Of a stretch of DNA of 64,000 bases, positions 15,639-23,989 are shown one piece after another. This DNA is from Desulfovibrionaceae bacterium. Its GTDB lineage: Bacteria > Desulfobacterota > Desulfovibrionia > Desulfovibrionales > Desulfovibrionaceae. The notes beneath the pieces are model-generated. The model searched no databases. It was not told the origin of the DNA and saw nothing but the letters and a program-made list of their open reading frames with translations. Numbering within the stretch: position 1 is the first letter of the stretch; every line of letters begins with the position of its first letter. The translations under genes were made by a program, and so were the position numbers. Location of the stretch: the NCBI GenBank assembly GCA_015709315.1, contig JACCQI010000014.1, positions 1 through 64,000 of the forward strand. The letters run 5' to 3'.

Positions 15639-18226
15639 TATTCGGTTCCCTTTTGCATGACGGTGAATTCGCTTTGCGACAGGTCGGGCCGCAGGTATTT
15701 GCGGACGGTCAGGGCCAGCTTGCGGAGGCTGATGGGTTTCTTCAGGTATTCGCGGATGCCGAGGGATGCGGCGTCGTCCATGTCAAAGGAGTGGCTGTAG
15801 CCGCTGCACATGACGATCGGGACGCATGGCTTTTCCGCCAGGATCTGTTCGGCCAGCCGGTCGCCGCTCAGGCCCGGCATGTTGTAGTCGGTGATGATGA
15901 GGTCGAAGTCGTCCGGGTGGTGCCGGAAGAGTTCGAGTGCGGCCCGGCTGTCGGTCCGCCCGCTGACCTTGTAGCCGACGCTGCCCAGGAAATCACAGCA
16001 GGAGCGGGTCAGTTCCGCCTCGTCGTCGATGAACAGGATGCGTCCGGCGCCTTGGGCGATCAGCTCGTCTTTGTTGTTGGCCGCCACGGGTTCTTCATCG
16101 CGCGGCAGGGCGGGCAGGAAAACGCGGAAGAGCGTGCCTTCGCCCGGTTCGCTGTGGACCTCGATGTTGCCGTCCAGGGTTTGCACGATGCGCTGGACCA
16201 TGGCGAGGCCCATGCCGGTTCCCTTGGAAGGCCCCTTGGTGGTGAAGAACGGATCGAAGATGCGGTGGAGGATTTCGGGCGGTATGCCCACGCCGGTGTC
16301 CCGCACTTCGAGGGTGAGGTACTCGCCGTCCTCCAACGTGCCGGCGCCGATGTAGTCCTGGCGGATTTCTTCCGTCCGCAACGCCAGGAACAGGGTGCCG
16401 CCGTGCTCCTCCATGGCCTGCGCCGCATTGGTGCAGAGGTTCATGAGCACCTGGTGCATCTGGGTGGGGTCCGCCTTGATGGGCGGCTCGGCCGTGGTGA
16501 TGCTGTACTCGATGGTGATGGAGGCGGGTAGTGACGCCTGCAGGAAGTTGACCGTTTCCTTGAGGATCGGGCTTATGAGCAGCGGGGCCGCCTTTTTCGG
16601 GTTGTTGCGGGTGAAGGTCTGTATCTGGCTGACCAGATCCCGGCCGCGATTGGCGGCGGCGAGGATGGCCCCGATCTTGTTGGCGTGGGCCTCGTCGTCG
16701 TGAACGTGGAACATGTTGACCATTTCCGCGTTGGCCACGATGACGCCGAGGATGTTGTTGAAGTCGTGGGCAATGCCGCCGGCCAGCGTGCCGAGCGCGT
16801 CCATGCGCTGGACCCGTTGCAGTTGGCGTTCCTTTTCATACAGGGAAATTTCAGTCTGCTTGCGTTCCAGGGCCTCTTCAAAGGCGTAGAACACCTCGGT
16901 CAGCAGATTGATTTCGCACGGCGTGTAGCAGCGCCCCCATCGGGCCACGGCGATGACGCGGGAAACGTTTTTCATCAGGGGGTGCAGCGGGGCGATGACA
17001 AGCTGGACGCCGTCGCGCCCCTGCTCGATGTCCAGGACGACCACTTCGCCGGACCGCAGTTGTTCCATGTCCGGCTTGTCGAGCATGATGCTCTGAAAGG
17101 TCGAGAGATTCTCGGGGTCGCCGCCTTCGACCGCATCGGCGATGAGCGTGATCTGGAGTTCGCCGTTTGCCGAGACCACGCCCCAGAAGGCGGTGTCGCT
17201 GGGCGAGATGCGGCGCGCTTCCCGCAGGCAGCGGAGCATGACCTCCTTGACCGTGGGGCAGGCCAGGGAACCGAACAGGACCTTGTTGATGGCGCTCAGG
17301 GCCAGTGTGCGCTGGGCCACCTGCCGCTGGAGGCTTCGGTTCCAGAAGAGCACGAGCACGATGATCCCGGTCCCGATGCCCAGAACCACGAGCAGGCCCG
17401 CCCAGAATTTCCAGCTTGTCCAGAATGACTGGTAGTGGAGCGAAAGCCATTCCTCTTCGATCACTTTGCGTTCATGCGGCATGATCATGGCCAGCCCCTT
17501 GCGGAGGACATGGCCGAGGACCGGGTCCCGCTTCAGGGAGGCGATGCGCAGGTCGATGGTGTAGTTGGTGATGCCCGCGATGCGGAGGTTGGAGATGCGG
17601 GCGTTGGCGATGTAGCGCGAGGCGAGCGCCATGTCGCAGATGAGCGCGTCGATGTCGCCGACCGCCAGGGAGCGGAGGCCGCCGATGTACCCGCCCGCCG
17701 TGGGCACGATGGTGTAGCTGCCGGGATAGCGTTTCTCCATGTAGCGGGTGAATTCCGGCGAGACCGTGACGCCGATGCGCATGCCGTTCAGGTTTTCCAG
17801 GGTCAGGTCGTCCTTGAATTCCTTTCGGGTGATGATGGCGGCGGGCACATTGACGTACGGCTGGGTGAAGTCGAGATATTCGCGCCGCGTGTCGGTCATC
17901 TCCACGGCGGCGACAACGCTGATGCGTCCTTCCTTCAACGCGCGCATCACCTCGTGCCGGTTCCTGAATCGGACCGGAATGAAGTTGAGGCCGGTTTTTT
18001 CATTGATCAGCCGTATGTAATCGGCGCTCAACCCCTGGTAATCATCCTTCAACCCGTACATCTCATACGGCGGATAATGCAGGGAGACGCCGAGCCGAAC
18101 GTCTTCATGTCCGGCGATCCAATTGATTTCCTCTTTGGTCAGGGTCGTCTGCTGGTCGTATCGGGAACAGGATGCGGACAGGGCGAGCAGAATAATGCAC
18201 AAAGCTATATGAAATATTCTTTTCAT
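15638..18226 (-). CDS. Hybrid sensor histidine kinase with periplasmic SBP3 sensor domain
   Basis: 862-residue membrane kinase. The N-terminus is a lipoprotein-like signal (LLALSASC), followed by a periplasmic bacterial solute-binding family 3 domain at about residues 35-255 (RLGVSLHYPPYEM, FTQPYVNVPAAIITRK). One transmembrane helix lies near residues 270-295 and a GAF-like linker follows. The HisKA box GGIAHDFNN has its phospho-His near residue 487; ATPase boxes MNLCTNAAQAM, DTGVGIPPE and GTGMGLAMV follow. A C-terminal receiver (ITDYNMPGLSGD) makes it a hybrid kinase. It probably binds a small organic or N/S-oxide-related ligand directly. It is co-transcribed with its regulator from a sigma-54 promoter at 18276-18291. 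Confidence 0.9.
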   Translation of the reverse strand: MKRIFHIALCIILLALSASCSRYDQQTTLTKEEINWIAGHEDVRLGVSLHYPPYEMYGLKDDYQGLSADYIRLINEKTGLNFIPVRFRNRHEVMRALKEGRISVVAAVEMTDTRREYLDFTQPYVNVPAAIITRKEFKDDLTLENLNGMRIGVTVSPEFTRYMEKRYPGSYTIVPTAGGYIGGLRSLAVGDIDALICDMALASRYIANARISNLRIAGITNYTIDLRIASLKRDPVLGHVLRKGLAMIMPHERKVIEEEWLSLHYQSFWTSWKFWAGLLVVLGIGTGIIVLVLFWNRSLQRQVAQRTLALSAINKVLFGSLACPTVKEVMLRCLREARRISPSDTAFWGVVSANGELQITLIADAVEGGDPENLSTFQSIMLDKPDMEQLRSGEVVVLDIEQGRDGVQLVIAPLHPLMKNVSRVIAVARWGRCYTPCEINLLTEVFYAFEEALERKQTEISLYEKERQLQRVQRMDALGTLAGGIAHDFNNILGVIVANAEMVNMFHVHDDEAHANKIGAILAAANRGRDLVSQIQTFTRNNPKKAAPLLISPILKETVNFLQASLPASITIEYSITTAEPPIKADPTQMHQVLMNLCTNAAQAMEEHGGTLFLALRTEEIRQDYIGAGTLEDGEYLTLEVRDTGVGIPPEILHRIFDPFFTTKGPSKGTGMGLAMVQRIVQTLDGNIEVHSEPGEGTLFRVFLPALPRDEEPVAANNKDELIAQGAGRILFIDDEAELTRSCCDFLGSVGYKVSGRTDSRAALELFRHHPDDFDLIITDYNMPGLSGDRLAEQILAEKPCVPIVMCSGYSHSFDMDDAASLGIREYLKKPISLRKLALTVRKYLRPDLSQSEFTVMQKGTE

Positions 18227-18275
18227 TCTTTTGTGTCGCAGGGCGGGTTGGCGTCAAATCCGTTCCATTCGGCGG

Positions 18276-18291
18276 AGCAAGTTACATACCA
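18276..18291 (-). promoter_or_regulatory. Sigma-54 promoter of the kinase/regulator operon
   Basis: On the minus strand the sequence is TGGTAT-GTAAC-TTGCT, with the invariant GG and GC ten bases apart as in TGGCAC-N5-TTGCW. The predicted start site is about 18265, giving a 39-base leader before the kinase ATG. Confidence 0.7.
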
Positions 18292-18361
18292 TGCCGATTC
18301 TACTGAATTTATAGTAAAATAAGTACGTTGCGCACTGGTGACGTGTGAGCCTGTGCCGCCG

Positions 18362-18379
18362 TTTCCAATGAAATCGGAA
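18362..18379 (-). promoter_or_regulatory. Upstream activator site copy 1 (TTTCC-N9-GGAA)
   Basis: TTTCC and GGAA half-sites separated by nine bases, about 70 bases upstream of the sigma-54 -24 element. The same form occurs at 18403 and before torC. Confidence 0.55.
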
Positions 18380-18401
18380 GGAGTCTACGCCTGGGGATGG
18401 A

Positions 18402-18424
18402 GTTTTCCAAAGGAAATGGAAAAT
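18402..18424 (-). promoter_or_regulatory. Upstream activator site copy 2 (best palindrome)
   Basis: TTTTCCA and TGGAAAA form a perfect seven-base inverted repeat around seven bases. It begins 41 bases from copy 1, close to four helical turns, as expected for enhancer sites bound on one face of the DNA. Confidence 0.6.
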
Positions 18425-18451
18425 TGGACTGACAAAGTATGGAATTGACGT

Positions 18452-18483
18452 AAAATACCCGCCCCGGGGGTGCGGGGCGGGCC
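18452..18483 (-). terminator. Terminator of the torCDA operon
   Basis: CCCGCCCC pairs with GGGGCGGG; on the minus strand the stem is followed by TATTTTA. It lies about 70 bases past the torA stop codon. Confidence 0.75.
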
Positions 18484-18550
18484 AGGAGGTGACGGCCTGT
18501 TCTGGTCGATCAGGTCATCGCATTGAGGTCAGTGTTATCAAGCCACGCGG

Positions 18551-20995
18551 CTATTGGGCGCTCTTGGGGGCCTCGAACACGGAGACCGCGGGCAGCTTGC
18601 CGGTGTACTTTTCGATCTGCACGAGGCTGGTGTTGCCGACCACGGCCTGTGCCAGCTTGGAGCTGCCGATGTCCAGGGTCAGGACGTTGGCGCTGCCGTA
18701 GGCGCACAGGGACTTGGGATTTCCCGGCTCGACGGGGTCGTACCAACCGCCTTCGCACAGGCGGACAACGCCGCTGCGGATGTTGTCGGTGACCATGGCG
18801 CCGGCCAGGACCGAGCCGCGTTCATTGTAGACGCGGACCACGTCGCCGTCCTTGATGCCGCGTGCCTTGGCGTCTTCCGTGCTGATCCAGATCGGTTCGC
18901 GATCCTTGACGGTGTAGAGCTTGCGCAGAGCCTGCACGTGGTTGTTCTGGGAGTGGAGACGATGTCTCGGGTGCGAGGTCAGCATGTGCAGCGGATAGGC
19001 CTTGGCCTTTTCGCTGCCCAGCCACTCGGCCGGTTCGATCCAGGAGGGGTACGCCTTGCAGTCGTCGTAGCCCATCTTCTCGATGGTCTTGGAGTAGATT
19101 TCGATCTTGCCGGAAGGAGTTCCCAGGGGTTCCAGCAGCGGATCTTCGCGGTAGTCGCTGTAGCGGACCCAGCTCTGGGATTTTTCGGGCACCTTGAATT
19201 CGAGGGCTTTGCCCTTGTCCCAGAATTCCTTGAAGGAGGGCATGCCGATGCCCTTGCGCTTTCCGTCGGCCACGGCCTGGTTGTAGAAGGACTCGAGCCA
19301 CTGTTCGCCGGTCTTGCCTTCGGTGTACTTGTCGCCGATGCCGAGCTTGTCTGCCACAAAGGCGAAAGCGTCGTACGTGGGCTTGGATTCGTACTGGGGC
19401 TCGATGCACGGCTTCAGCGGGATGATGAACCGGCCGTCTTCACTGGTGGTGATGTCCGCGCACTCCGCCATGGTGGAGATGGGCAGGACGATGTCGGCCA
19501 TGCGGGCGGTCGGGGTCCAGAACATTTCGTGGACCACGATGCACTCGGGCTTTTTCCAGGCGCGGACGGCGGATTCGCGCTGGGGCTGGCGGGTGTGGGA
19601 GTTGGAGAACCCGTTGTAGAGCATCTTGATGTCCGGGTAGGTGACCTTGCGTCCGTTGTAGTCGATGGTCTTGCCCGGGTTGAGCAGCATGTCGATGTTA
19701 CGGGCGGTCGGGATCGGAGCCGGAGCGGTGGAAGGCGTCTTGCCGCCGGACATGCCCGGTACGCTGGGAGCATCGGCGAACGGGGTACCCTGGTTGGAGT
19801 ACATGTGGCCGATGCTGAAGCCGCCGCCGGGCAGGCCGATCTGGCCGAGCATGCAGGCCAGGGTGACCAGCATCCAGTGGGGCTGCTCGCCGTGGTCGGC
19901 GCGCTGGATGCCCCAGCCGCTGAAGAGCATGGAGCGGTTCTTGGCGATGGTGTCGGCCAGATCGCGGATGGTCTTGGCCGGAACGCCGCAGACGGATTCC
20001 GCCCATTCGGGGGTCTTGGGCTGGCCGTCGGACTTGCCCATCAGGTAGGGCAGGAACTTGTCGAAGCCGGTGGTGTAGTCCTCCAGGAAGGTTTGGTCGG
20101 TCAGGCCCTTTTCCTGGATGGTGTAGGCCACGCCGAGCATCATGGCGACGTCGGTGTTCGGCTTCGGAGCGATCCATTCGCCGCCGAGTTCCTGGACGGA
20201 CTCGCTGCGGGTCGGGTCGATGAAGATGAGGCGGGTGCCGCGCTTCTTCAGTTCCTTGAGGTACTCGATGCCCTTATGGGTGGGAGCGGGCCAGGAGATG
20301 CGCAGGGTGTTCATGGGGTTGCCGCCCCAGAAGACCACGACCTTGGAGTTGTCCAGGATCACGGGCCAGGAGGTCTGCCGGCTGTAGACTTCCATGTTGC
20401 CGAGCACGTGGGGCATGATGACCTGGGTTGCGCCGGTGGAGTAGTCGCCCATGGCGCGGACGAACCCGCCCATCAGGTTGGAGAGGCGGCTCGTGCAGGC
20501 GCCTGCGGCGTGGACCTTGCCGAGGTTGTACCAACCGCTGGGGGTGGCGTACACGGCGTCCTGGCCGTAGGTCTTGATGACGCGCTTGAGGTTGTCGGCG
20601 ATCAGTTCGGCGGCCTTGTCCCAACTGACGCGGACGAATTCGCCCTTGCCGCGCTCGGAGGTGTCGGACTTGTAGCCGTCCTTCAGGAAGCCCTTGCGTA
20701 CCATGGGGTATTTGATGCGGGCCGGGGAGTGGACGAAGCCGGGCATGTTGGTGGTCATTTCGTTGACCGAGCTGTCGTGGGCAAAAGGCTCGGCCTTGAC
20801 GACCTGGCCGTTCTTTGCCTGAAGCTTGCAGATACCCCAGAAAGTGGCGCAGGAACCGGCGTTCGTCGCGGGTGCGGCGGCCTGTGCCGTTCCGAGCATG
20901 GACGGACCGAACAGCGACGCGGCCACGCCTGCCGCTGCGGTGTAGCCCATGAATTCTCGACGAGTCAGTTCATGGTTGGTTTTGGGATCTTTCAC
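18551..20995 (-). CDS. torA: Trimethylamine-N-oxide reductase catalytic subunit
   Basis: Periplasmic molybdoenzyme reducing TMAO (and perhaps DMSO) with electrons from the pentahaem cytochrome TorC. 814 residues with a Tat signal (TRREFMGYTAAAGVAASLFG). It lacks the N-terminal 4Fe-4S motif of DmsA, as TorA/BisC-type enzymes do. The likely Mo-Ser lies in MGDYSTGATQVIMPH near residue 190. Other family segments are FSGWGIQRADHGEQPHWM, TSHPRHRLHSQ and the C-terminal EGGWYDP. Its ATG overlaps the torD stop as ATGA, so translation is coupled. The operon order torC, torD, torA and the upstream sigma-54 promoter support the assignment. Confidence 0.92.
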   Translation of the reverse strand: MKDPKTNHELTRREFMGYTAAAGVAASLFGPSMLGTAQAAAPATNAGSCATFWGICKLQAKNGQVVKAEPFAHDSSVNEMTTNMPGFVHSPARIKYPMVRKGFLKDGYKSDTSERGKGEFVRVSWDKAAELIADNLKRVIKTYGQDAVYATPSGWYNLGKVHAAGACTSRLSNLMGGFVRAMGDYSTGATQVIMPHVLGNMEVYSRQTSWPVILDNSKVVVFWGGNPMNTLRISWPAPTHKGIEYLKELKKRGTRLIFIDPTRSESVQELGGEWIAPKPNTDVAMMLGVAYTIQEKGLTDQTFLEDYTTGFDKFLPYLMGKSDGQPKTPEWAESVCGVPAKTIRDLADTIAKNRSMLFSGWGIQRADHGEQPHWMLVTLACMLGQIGLPGGGFSIGHMYSNQGTPFADAPSVPGMSGGKTPSTAPAPIPTARNIDMLLNPGKTIDYNGRKVTYPDIKMLYNGFSNSHTRQPQRESAVRAWKKPECIVVHEMFWTPTARMADIVLPISTMAECADITTSEDGRFIIPLKPCIEPQYESKPTYDAFAFVADKLGIGDKYTEGKTGEQWLESFYNQAVADGKRKGIGMPSFKEFWDKGKALEFKVPEKSQSWVRYSDYREDPLLEPLGTPSGKIEIYSKTIEKMGYDDCKAYPSWIEPAEWLGSEKAKAYPLHMLTSHPRHRLHSQNNHVQALRKLYTVKDREPIWISTEDAKARGIKDGDVVRVYNERGSVLAGAMVTDNIRSGVVRLCEGGWYDPVEPGNPKSLCAYGSANVLTLDIGSSKLAQAVVGNTSLVQIEKYTGKLPAVSVFEAPKSAQ

Positions 20996-21669
20996 GATTC
21001 CTCCTCTGTAGGTTGTTGGCCGATATTGGCTGCGAGCCTGCGGACCGATGCCTTGGACAGCGCACCGTCCAGAAGCCGTCCGGCCAGCTCTGCCACGGCG
21101 GCATAAAAGCCGTTGCGGTCGTTGTTTTCACAGGCGTCCAGGAAAAGGGGCAGCCACTTGTCCAGGTGCTCCCGGATCAGGGTGTCCCGATATTCGTTCC
21201 ACGGCCCGTTCGGGTCGGCAACCGCCTGTTCTTCCAGATATCCCAGTAATTCCAACTGGGTGCCGACGTGGTCCACGGTTTCGCCGCTCTCGGGCGAGGG
21301 GCCGAGGCCGCACTTGCCCATGAGCGAAAGGCACTGGTCGATGCATTCCATCTGGGTGCCGTCGGAGGCTTCGGACCAGTCGTGCTCGTGGGGCGGGGCC
21401 GAACGGGGGCCGCCCACGCCATGGAAGAGCCAGGCAAAGTCCCCGGCCAGGTCCAGGGCGGTGTCGCTTGCGGGTTGTGAATCGTTCAGGCGGCTGCGGA
21501 TCGGCTCGACGGCCTCGCCGCAGTCCAGTTCGCTTTGCAAGGTATCGAGCAGTGTTTCGCCGTCGCCGGAGCGATAGCTCTCCACATCGTCGGCCGTGAG
21601 TTCCCTGGCAAAGAGCGCCGAGATCCACCTGAGCGCCATCTGTCGTGTTGCGGGTGAGTTAGGAGTCAT
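20992..21669 (-). CDS. torD: TorD-family Tat proofreading chaperone
   Basis: Cytoplasmic chaperone that holds the TorA signal peptide and apoenzyme until molybdenum cofactor insertion. 225 residues, the usual TorD/DmsD size, all-helical in character, with the family signature APPHEHDW (usual form E-PxDH) near residue 91 and QxxFLxxHLxxW reflected in IREHLDKWLPLF near residue 166. ATG 21669 is preceded by GAGGAAACA; the much longer frame reaching 22191 overlaps torC and is not coding. The stop codon overlaps the torA start. Its location between torC and torA fits a dedicated TorA chaperone. Confidence 0.9.
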   Translation of the reverse strand: MTPNSPATRQMALRWISALFARELTADDVESYRSGDGETLLDTLQSELDCGEAVEPIRSRLNDSQPASDTALDLAGDFAWLFHGVGGPRSAPPHEHDWSEASDGTQMECIDQCLSLMGKCGLGPSPESGETVDHVGTQLELLGYLEEQAVADPNGPWNEYRDTLIREHLDKWLPLFLDACENNDRNGFYAAVAELAGRLLDGALSKASVRRLAANIGQQPTEEES

Positions 21670-21680
21670 TGTTTCCTCGT

Positions 21681-22835
21681 TTACGAATGATTGTCCCCGA
21701 CCACGTCCGAAGCGCGCAGTTGGAGGTATTTCAACAGAAAACGGCCGTTGTTCTTGTCCAACGTCACGCGGGTCCCCATGGACTTGATGCCGCCTATCCA
21801 CTGGTTGGCGGAGAAGTGGATGCTCGGGGTCTGGGCATGGCATCCGCCGCAGGTGGCGGCATGCAACTCGCTGCCGTAGGTGTTGAGCAGGGTTTCGTCG
21901 GCCAGGAAATCGCCCTTCTTGATCCAGCACTCGAACCGGGCGGGCCGCCAGGAGAGTTCCGTATCCGGGTCGAGGATCGGTTCGCCGTGGGTCACGGCGT
22001 CGAGCGCGCCCTTGCTGAGTGCGGCGGAGAAGATGCGGCGGCCCTGCATTTCGCAGATGACCCGTTCCGCACCGATCTGCTGCCAGCCCTTGACGCGGAC
22101 CTTGGCCCAGTCGCCGGAGCTTTCGAGCACTTCCAGCCGGGTCAGGGGGAGCAGGCGGCCGGCCTTTTGGCCGTCCTTTTCCAGGTAGCAATAGGTAATG
22201 CGGATGGGATAGACCGCAGGAGCGTCAAAGCCGCTTTCCTTGGCCTGCCGGTCCATTTCCTCATAAAGCATGCGGAACCCGGCGGAGAGGTCGGGCATGG
22301 TATGGGCGATGCCCTTGTGGCAGTCGATGCAGGTCTGGCCTTCCTGCAGACCCTTCTGCATGGCCTTGACGGATTCGGGCTTTTTGAACGCCGCGAAGTC
22401 GAACGCCTCCATGTCGTGGCATGTCTTGCATTCGCGGGAATCGGTGGCCTTCATGTCGGCCCAGACCTTCTTGGCCATCCGCAGCCGGTTGTCTTCGAAT
22501 TTTTCCTGCGTATCGATGGTGCCGCGCGCCCAGCTGATCACTTCGTGAACCGAGGCCGCCTTGCGCTGCATCATGGGGAACAGCTCCTGCGGCACGTGGC
22601 AGGACGAGCATTTGGCGCGTACGCCGGATGGATTGACGAAATGCTTCGTCTTCTTGAATTCCTGAAATACGGTTTGCTCCATGACGTGGCAGGACAGGCA
22701 CAGCCCGTTGCCGCCACGCTCCTCGCTCGCCGCACTGCTCCAGATCAGCCCGGAGACAAGCAGCAGGCCCAAGCACAGGCCGCCCAGCAGTATGAAACGG
22801 CGCTTGACGGTCCGTGCTCCCTTTGAATTATCCAT
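21681..22835 (-). CDS. torC: Pentahaem membrane-anchored c-type cytochrome TorC
   Basis: Quinol-oxidising cytochrome that passes electrons to periplasmic TorA. 384 residues with one N-terminal membrane anchor (FILLGGLCLGLLLVSGLIW) and no cleavage needed. Four CxxCH haem motifs in the NapC/NirT domain are visible (CLSCH, CSSCH, CKTCH, CIDCH), and a fifth (CGGCH) in the C-terminal TorC domain near residue 335. Five haems and about 390 residues are exactly the TorC layout. GGAGGG lies five bases before ATG. It is first in the operon and is transcribed from a textbook sigma-54 promoter 58-73 bases upstream of the start codon. Confidence 0.92.
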   Translation of the reverse strand: MDNSKGARTVKRRFILLGGLCLGLLLVSGLIWSSAASEERGGNGLCLSCHVMEQTVFQEFKKTKHFVNPSGVRAKCSSCHVPQELFPMMQRKAASVHEVISWARGTIDTQEKFEDNRLRMAKKVWADMKATDSRECKTCHDMEAFDFAAFKKPESVKAMQKGLQEGQTCIDCHKGIAHTMPDLSAGFRMLYEEMDRQAKESGFDAPAVYPIRITYCYLEKDGQKAGRLLPLTRLEVLESSGDWAKVRVKGWQQIGAERVICEMQGRRIFSAALSKGALDAVTHGEPILDPDTELSWRPARFECWIKKGDFLADETLLNTYGSELHAATCGGCHAQTPSIHFSANQWIGGIKSMGTRVTLDKNNGRFLLKYLQLRASDVVGDNHS

Positions 22836-22892
22836 TAGTACCCTCCAAGTTTATTTCCCGAGTAATGGGATGGCCTTGCAAAACTCCCGCAA

Positions 22893-22908
22893 AGCAAGGA
22901 GGGTGCCA
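22893..22908 (-). promoter_or_regulatory. Sigma-54 promoter of torCDA
   Basis: On the minus strand TGGCAC-CCTCC-TTGCT matches the sigma-54 consensus TGGCAC-N5-TTGCW at every defined position. The predicted start is near 22882, a 47-base leader. Confidence 0.88.
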
Positions 22909-22992
22909 TATGTCTGTATGATTGTGCTGTATGTAATATCAGTATGTTACATGCAATTCTTTCTTCAAAAAAGTATGGAATTCCCGGCCGTC

Positions 22993-23030
22993 TTTCCAAG
23001 CGAAATGGAATAGTTCCTATTCCGTTGGAG
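22993..23030 (-). promoter_or_regulatory. Tandem upstream activator sites for torC
   Basis: TTTCC-N9-GGAA at 22993-23010 is followed at 23014 by TTCC-N9-GGA, about 20 bases or two helical turns on. They lie about 85-120 bases upstream of the -24 element, ideal for a sigma-54 activator. A perfect GGAATAG-TTC-CTATTCC repeat spans the junction (23007-23023). Confidence 0.6.
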
Positions 23031-23120
23031 AGTTATCCCGGCGTGGTGAAATGCTCTCGTAATTTTCCATGAGGATGGGCAGGGGGCCGCCCCTTCATGC
23101 GGGCTGCGTCCAAGGACGGG

Positions 23121-23141
23121 AAAAGGGAGCGGGACCGCTCC
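23121..23141 (-). terminator. Terminator overlapping the end of the ECF operon
   Basis: GGAGCG and CGCTCC arms around a four-base loop; on the minus strand CTTTTCCC follows. It touches the stop codon of the last ATPase gene. Confidence 0.55.
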
Positions 23142-23980
23142 TAGGGAGATGTGGCCGGATGATCCCCGGACGGGGATGGGCGTTTTTCCGACAGCCCAGC
23201 CGCGACGGCTTCGGGAGTCAGGCGATCCGGTGAAAGCCCGAGACGGGAACCCACCTGCACGGTCTGCGGAAGGACCAGGCCGCATCGCTTGAGAAGCGCC
23301 GGGTCCCCGAACAGGCCGGGAAGGCCTCCGTCGTATTGCTTGCGCCCTTGGCCGAGGCAGATGGCGCGGGTCATGTTTTCGGCCACGAAGTCCATGTCGT
23401 GACTGATGACCAGCACGGTCCTGCCGTGGTCACGCAGTCCGCGCAGCACGGCTTCCAGCAGTTTGATTTCGCCGGAATCGAGACCGGCCGTCGGTTCGTC
23501 CAGGACCACGGCCTCGGTGTTCATGGCCAGGATCGAGGCGATGGCCAGCCGTTTGCGCTCGCTGAATCCCAGGTCGTGGGGATTGCGGTCCCGCATTTCC
23601 GTGAGGCCCAGGGCGGCCAGGGAATCCGAGGCCAAGTCCCTGATTTTCTCTTCCGGGTAGCCGAGGTTTTTCGGCCCGAAGACCGTTTCCTCCCAGACCG
23701 TGCCCTTGCATATCTGGTTGTCGGGGTTCTGGAAGAGCAGGGCCACGCGGCGGGCTATTTGGGCCACCCGTAGGTCGGCGGTGGGCTTGCCGTCGATCAG
23801 CACCTCTCCGGCGTCGGGCCTGAGCAGGCCGTTGAGATGCTTGACCAGGGTGGATTTGCCCGAGCCGTTGTGGCCCACCAGGGCCACGGTCTCGCCCCGG
23901 CCCGTCGTGAGCGAAACGCCCGCCAGCGCCTGAACGCCGGATTCGTAGCTGAAGTGGAGGTCGCGTATCTCGATGTCCAT
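23141..23980 (-). CDS. ECF transporter ATPase subunit (EcfA/CbiO type), second copy
   Basis: 279-residue cytoplasmic ATPase energising an ECF-type vitamin or metal importer. Walker A GHNGSGKST near residue 38, Q-loop FQNPDNQI, Walker B VVLDEPTAGLD and switch His in ISHDMDF are intact. The ABC signature reads LGFSERKRL instead of LSGGQ; ECF ATPases commonly have an LSxGxK/R-type variant, but Phe-Ser-Glu is unusual. It forms a pair with the next ATPase, nine bases upstream, in an operon PPC protein, S component, T component, A1, A2. Confidence 0.88.
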   Translation of the reverse strand: MDIEIRDLHFSYESGVQALAGVSLTTGRGETVALVGHNGSGKSTLVKHLNGLLRPDAGEVLIDGKPTADLRVAQIARRVALLFQNPDNQICKGTVWEETVFGPKNLGYPEEKIRDLASDSLAALGLTEMRDRNPHDLGFSERKRLAIASILAMNTEAVVLDEPTAGLDSGEIKLLEAVLRGLRDHGRTVLVISHDMDFVAENMTRAICLGQGRKQYDGGLPGLFGDPALLKRCGLVLPQTVQVGSRLGLSPDRLTPEAVAAGLSEKRPSPSGDHPATSP

Positions 23981-23989
23981 GGCGTGTCC

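Larger units (their letters stand above)
18227..18550 (-). other. Regulatory intergenic region upstream of the kinase gene
   Basis: No gene is supported. It contains, in order from the kinase gene, a sigma-54 promoter (18276-18291), two TTTCC-N9-GGAA palindromes (18362 and 18403) and the torA terminator (18452-18483). Confidence 0.7.
22836..23120 (-). other. Regulatory intergenic region upstream of torC
   Basis: Contains the torC sigma-54 promoter, a repeat CCTTGC...GCAAGG (22874-22899) overlapping it, a degenerate TTTCC-N9-GGA copy at 22854-22871, and two adjoining activator sites at 22993-23030. No gene is supported. Confidence 0.6.

Noticed and set aside
18554-21106. 850-codon plus-strand frame opposite torA
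   Set aside because: Antisense shadow of torA with Val/Gly/His-rich nonsense translation.
20992-22191. 399-codon form of the TorD frame
   Set aside because: The upstream part overlaps torC and is Arg/Gly/His-rich; the true start is ATG 21669.
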